Source: Spinacia oleracea
Lineage: Eukaryota > Streptophyta > Magnoliopsida > Caryophyllales > Amaranthaceae
Direction: 5' to 3'
Assembly: GCF_020520425.1 (NCBI RefSeq)
Contig: NC_079492.1
Location: 3,224,001 to 3,288,000, forward strand
DNA: 64,000 nucleotides
The notes below the pieces were generated by a model that saw only the letters and a list, made by a program, of their open reading frames with translations, searched no databases and was not told the origin of the DNA. Numbering within the stretch: position 1 is the stretch's first letter; each line of letters starts with the position of its first letter. The position numbers and the translations under genes were made by a program. Shown one piece after another: positions 59,923 to 64,000 of the stretch.

Positions 59923-62900
59923 ATGGCTGGGTGTGGGTGTGGAGCTGCTGCACCTAATGCAGAGTTGTTGGAATTCCCAAAGACAGATAAGAGAAGATTT
60001 CTGCATGTTGTGTACCGTGTTGGAGATCTTGACCGCACAATTAAGTATGTCCATGACAGTCTTCCTGTGGCATTTGTTTGTGATTCAAGCATCATATAGA
60101 GCTAAGATCCTATTTTTTTTTCCCGTTGTTTTCATGTCAGGTTCTACACAGAATGTTTCGGAATGAAGCTGCTGAGGAAGCGGGATGTTCCAGAGGAAAA
60201 ATACACAAACGCATTTCTTGGGTTTGGCTCAGAGGAGTCCAACTTTGCCGTGGAACTAACATACAGTGAGTAAACAGCGTAGTATATGTTTGTTATGCTA
60301 TATACCTTTACTTGTCTGTAGTTCTGCGATACTCCAGAGGGGGTGCGCCAAGTTTGGAATTTGAAATCCTGTTATGGCCTGTTTGGGAACTAGAATTGAA
60401 TTTTAAGAGAATTTGTTTTGATATAATTGGAATTTTCTTCAACTAGACTCAGATTTTCTTGATCACGGCCTACTGAAGGATTGTTTAGCTCTTAGAACCT
60501 AAATGTTTCCTTTTGGGAATTCTTAGTTGGATTTATGAATTAGGCAGATTCACTATAATAATAATAAAAAAAAAAGTTATCACGGGTTTGGAGTTTGACA
60601 ACCATGTGGCAAGAAGGAAGGCTCTTATACTTAAGAAACTCCATATCCTAACATTGTTTTTTTTATATTGGCCTACAGACTATGGAGTTGACCACTATGA
60701 TATCGGGACAGGTTTTGGACATTTTGCAATTGCTACTCCAGATGTAAGTAACAATTATCTATATATGTGAAGAGTTCAATATGAAATTTAGAAATGATTC
60801 ATGCCCTTATTTTCTTTCAGGTCTACAAAATGGTTGAGGATATCCGAGCTAAGGGTGGTGTCATCACTAGAGCACCTGGTCCAGTGAAAGGAGGATCAAC
60901 TGTGATAGCTTTCGTGAAGGATCCTACTGGTTACATCTTTGAGCTGATTCAGAGATGCTCAACTCCTGAACCATTGTGCCAAGTAATGCTTCGTGTTGGT
61001 GATCTAGAGCGCTCTATCAAGTTCTACGAGAAGGTATTGAAAGGCTTTTTATTTGTGCTTGTTCCACTGTGTTTAAGGAATAATCATGAAGAAGTGATGT
61101 TTAGGATGTTAAAGTTTAAAATTCAATATTCCACTCCTCACCTCAGGTCTAATCACTCTCACTAGATACTATGAATGGCTCCTTTTCTTCATACATAATA
61201 AGGGTCTTGTTGTTTTACCTAATTTTAAATTTGGGGAACTTGTGTGTGTGTGTGTGTGTGTAGGTTTGGGTGGGGTGGGGGATGAGGTTGGAGAGTTTTT
61301 GTGGCCTTGGTCTCTCGGATCATTACATATTAATAGTACACTCTTAAAAATGGTTCGTGTGGCCAAGGGTTGAAGAACTACACATGTTTACGAGCTCCTT
61401 AGTTTTTCTTTCTTTATCCGTTGTTCCATTACTTCACATGATCATAATTGTGTCCATGTAAGGTCACTTAGTAAAAAAAAGCCTGGTGCATATAGTCCAT
61501 AGGACCAAAACTGTCAGAGAATGAGAGACTCTTCGGAAATTTTAATTTGCTCCAGTAAACCTAGATGTATAGGATCTCTTCATTATTACTTCACATGTCT
61601 GAGTGTTTAGGAACTGAAACGGGTATCTGAGGTGATATGAACGGTCTGAATAAAAGTGGAATTTCATTTATTTGAAGCATGGGATGCCCACATATTCATC
61701 TCTTCAACATTGTTCTACGTGTTGTCCGTTGACGAATCCTCTATAGTAATTTCAAACTTCCATTTTTTTTATTCTGAACTTCTACGAGTTCTATCTTGTC
61801 TCTATTGAGAGATGAAACTTTTATACCTTGGTTTTCAAACAAGTCATACATATATCATATAATTCGTATGTGTCTCTGCCTAGAAACTCAAGGAACTTTC
61901 TTATTCTGACTTGCAGGCCCTGGGGATGAAGGTGGTAAAGAAAACTGATAGACCTGAACAAAAGGTAAGCTAAGCTTTTTACGGTTTTACCTGTGAATTT
62001 CTATTGCAGCTCTTGACCTATTACTCGTGAATTCCTATCAAGGTTTTTTCTGATTTACACTGTTTTGTTTTCCTTCTAAAAAATGAAGTACTCCATAGCT
62101 ATGATGGGGTATGCCCCTGAAGAGGAGACAACTGTTCTGGAGTTGACTTACAATTACGGCGTGACTGAGTATACTAAAGGAAATGCTTATGCACAGGTTA
62201 GAAACGGCCTTTCGTTTTTGTTAAAAAATTGTTCTTTGTGATGTTACCATTTTACTGATTTTCTGAATCGGATATCTTGTGTATAGGTTGCTATTAGTAC
62301 TGATGATGTCTACAAAAGTGGTGAGGTTGTCAGCTTGGTTAATCAAGAGCTTGGAGGAAAGATTACTCGACAACCCGGTGCTGTTCCTGGACTCAACACT
62401 AAGATCGTCTCTTTTCTCGACCCAGATGGCTGGAAAACTGTGAGTACCCTATGCTTGTATCAGTTGTATTGTCATATTATTTGGGGCAAGTAAATCACTG
62501 CAAGGCCTCAAAGTCAACCCGATTACCCTAGACCTGATCAACTATAGCCCGACCCGCTGGCCCAGGCTCGAAAAAGTGCGGGTTTGGGCAACCTCAAATA
62601 CGCATTTTTAGACCAAAGCCCGAGCCCGACGCGTAAAAGCCCGCACAAAATTTATGGGGTTGGGCATGAATATTTTTGTGTAAAGCCCGACTGGGCCTGA
62701 ACTTTGATCACCTCTCGATTACCCCATCGAAAACATGATCTTTACCAGAACTACACTGTATACCCAAATCTGGATATACCAATCTTGACCTGGGATGAAA
62801 TTGTCTCGGTCTGAACAACCCCGTCCTGAAATTATGAGTACTAAATTGGATTAAGTTGTTGTACAATAAAAATATGACCTAAACTGAACTGACTAAATGA

Positions 62901-63256
62901 CTCATCCTCAAATGTGTTTTGAACCCAATTCAAATTTTCCTGTTGGGTATCTTTATTTTTACTCTATAGTTTGCCCTGTTTCCATTTTTGAGGATGTTTG
63001 TGAACTTTCTAGCCACGAACAAGCACTTAGAAAAATGTGGTGAAGTTGTATGCGAAGTATTATTAGCTGTGAAGATTTCAGACCCGAAAATCACTTCAAC
63101 CTTCCAAAATCCTGCTTAAAGCGAACCTGACCACAACCATCCCTTTTCTGTTTTAGAGAGATTTTGTATATGGATGTAACTGATGTTAGTTTCTTCTTGA
63201 ATTAAAATTTTCAGGTTCTTGTTGACAATGAAGATTTTCTCAAGGAGTTGAAGTGA
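59923..63256 (+). CDS. GLX1: Glyoxalase I (lactoylglutathione lyase), two-domain plant form
   Basis: It isomerises the hemithioacetal of methylglyoxal and glutathione to S-lactoylglutathione, the first step of methylglyoxal detoxification. No transit peptide is seen, so it is probably cytosolic. Exons are 59923-60044, 60141-60265, 60679-60743, 60821-61033, 61917-61964, 62089-62196, 62287-62439 and 63215-63256, together 291 aa, normal for the family. All introns are GT-AG. It starts [12 protein letters not shown]. Two vicinal-oxygen-chelate domains follow one another (about 22-150 and 155-285). Ligands in domain 1 are His28, Glu79, His97 and Glu145, all present. Domain 2 has Gln158 in the first ligand position and Glu209, as is usual in this plant type. 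It ends [10 protein letters not shown]. Confidence 0.95.
61240..61261 (+). repeat. TG microsatellite in a glyoxalase I intron
   Basis: About eleven TG units in the intron between the fourth and fifth coding exons. It is likely to vary in length between individuals. Confidence 0.9.
62490..62720. repeat. Repeat-like insertion in the last glyoxalase I intron
   Basis: A GC-richer patch with GCCCGACCCG, GCCCGAGCCCGACGCG and AAAGCCCG words inside an AT-rich intron. This resembles the subterminal repeats of plant hAT-like elements. No ends or target duplication were found. Confidence 0.4.
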
Positions 63257-63312
63257 CTGAAATGATGTCCAAGAAGTTCTACCTATGGATGACCCGACCC
63301 GGCTTTTGCATA

Positions 63313-63318
63313 AATAAA
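63313..63318 (+). terminator. Polyadenylation signal of glyoxalase I
   Basis: AATAAA lies 57 nt after the stop codon, followed by T-rich sequence. Confidence 0.6.
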
Positions 63319-63525
63319 TGTCTCTCGTTTTAGCCATGTCTCTGATCGTTTAAGGGTATTATGTGTATGAGAGTTCTAGTCTTTTCGTCATTTGCCAATA
63401 GGTTGAGCTTTAGTATCGTATAGACTACCAAAATTTCGAGTATTCGAGTAATGTTTTCCTCTCTTTTTTTCTTAATATTTAGTACGGAGTTGACTCTCAC
63501 GAGTCGTGGGCTGGGCCTAGGATGG

Positions 63526-63908
63526 TAGAGCTGGAAAAATATGACACGACACAAATCGGACATGAAAAAAGCGGATTAGTTTACGACCCGCTTAATTAAA
63601 CGGGTCCAACATAACACGATATGTTTAATTAAAAGGGTCGTGTTAGTGTTGAGATTCTCAATATGAAAATGACACGACTTAAACCGCTTAAGCAACCATA
63701 ATAATTTAGCTTACTTATTGGGTTATAAACCTTTTAATGGACCAATGTTATCGAACAACCATAACAAAATACTAACCGGTACGACCTGTGTAATTAAATG
63801 GGTCAACATGACAAGTTATATTTGATTAAACGGGTCGTGTTAGTGTTGAGGTTTCCAACCTGTTTATATTCGAACACACAACCTAACACAACACGTTTGC
63901 CAGCTCTA
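63526..63908. mobile_element. Small inverted-repeat element (hAT-like)
   Basis: Ends TAGAGCTGG (left) and CCAGCTCTA (right) are perfect inverted repeats. Inside, ACGGGTCGTGTTAGTGTTGAG-type words recur (63607-63652 and 63830-63852). It is 383 bp, non-coding, with no convincing target duplication. It lies about 200 bp past the glyoxalase I poly(A) signal. Confidence 0.55.
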
Positions 63909-64000
63909 TGGGTTAGGCTTAAGCTGCATTTTTTTTGGAAAAAAGCATGACAAGGCGTGACACGATAATTTCGTAAAATTAAGTTTAAGCACGACGGTCT

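Noticed and set aside
59793..60095. A minus-strand 100-codon frame
   Set aside because: Shadow of the first glyoxalase I coding exon.

Overview
This window is nuclear DNA of a flowering plant. Both genes are plant-type, intron-bearing genes, and the rest is dense, nested plant retrotransposon sequence. It is probably a eudicot; a member of the Amaranthaceae (spinach/beet group) would fit, but that is a weak inference from overall style, not a sequence match.

Region 1 (1-39954) is a repeat cluster. It contains three large copies of one Ty1/copia family: A (1-7914, +), B (12458-21400, -) and C (21429-30452, +). A and B carry only a decayed, stop-riddled gag-pol relic. C keeps a nearly complete gag-pol with one frameshift and one nonsense codon. 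The visible 198 nt of A's 5' LTR match its 3' LTR exactly, so A moved recently and must have been mobilised in trans. B and C are joined head to head: both 5' LTRs are cut to 21-22 nt around a 28-nt spacer, and the outer ends of the 18-kb structure are both U5 ends. Between A and B lie 4.5 kb of unclassified repeat with one exon of a YTH-domain (ECT-type m6A reader) gene. From 30453 to 39954 there is a scrambled series of truncated elements: a Gypsy LTR end, a Tat-like Gypsy gag with its LTR, a further copia-family LTR piece, another Gypsy-like LTR, and the 5' half of a SIRE/Maximus-type copia.

Region 2 (about 41600-49920) is a GOT1 gene (Golgi vesicle transport, Got1/Sft2-like) on the + strand. 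It has six coding exons giving 140 aa, a duplicated 36-nt untranslated exon, one GC-AG intron, and a 4.9-kb last intron swollen by an antisense LINE that itself hosts a hAT-type element with a perfect 8-bp target duplication.

Region 3 (49925-57638) is intergenic. It holds a Mutator-like element with 474-bp terminal inverted repeats, a 9-bp target duplication and a relic GRF zinc-finger gene, followed by a putative 5-kb non-autonomous Helitron ending about 230 bp before the TATA box of the next gene.

Region 4 (about 57868-63320) is a glyoxalase I gene (lactoylglutathione lyase, two-domain plant form) on the + strand. It has eight coding exons, 291 aa, and all four metal ligands of the N-terminal domain present. 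A short inverted-repeat element lies downstream.

The two genes are independent housekeeping genes. No operon, CRISPR array, rRNA or tRNA was seen.
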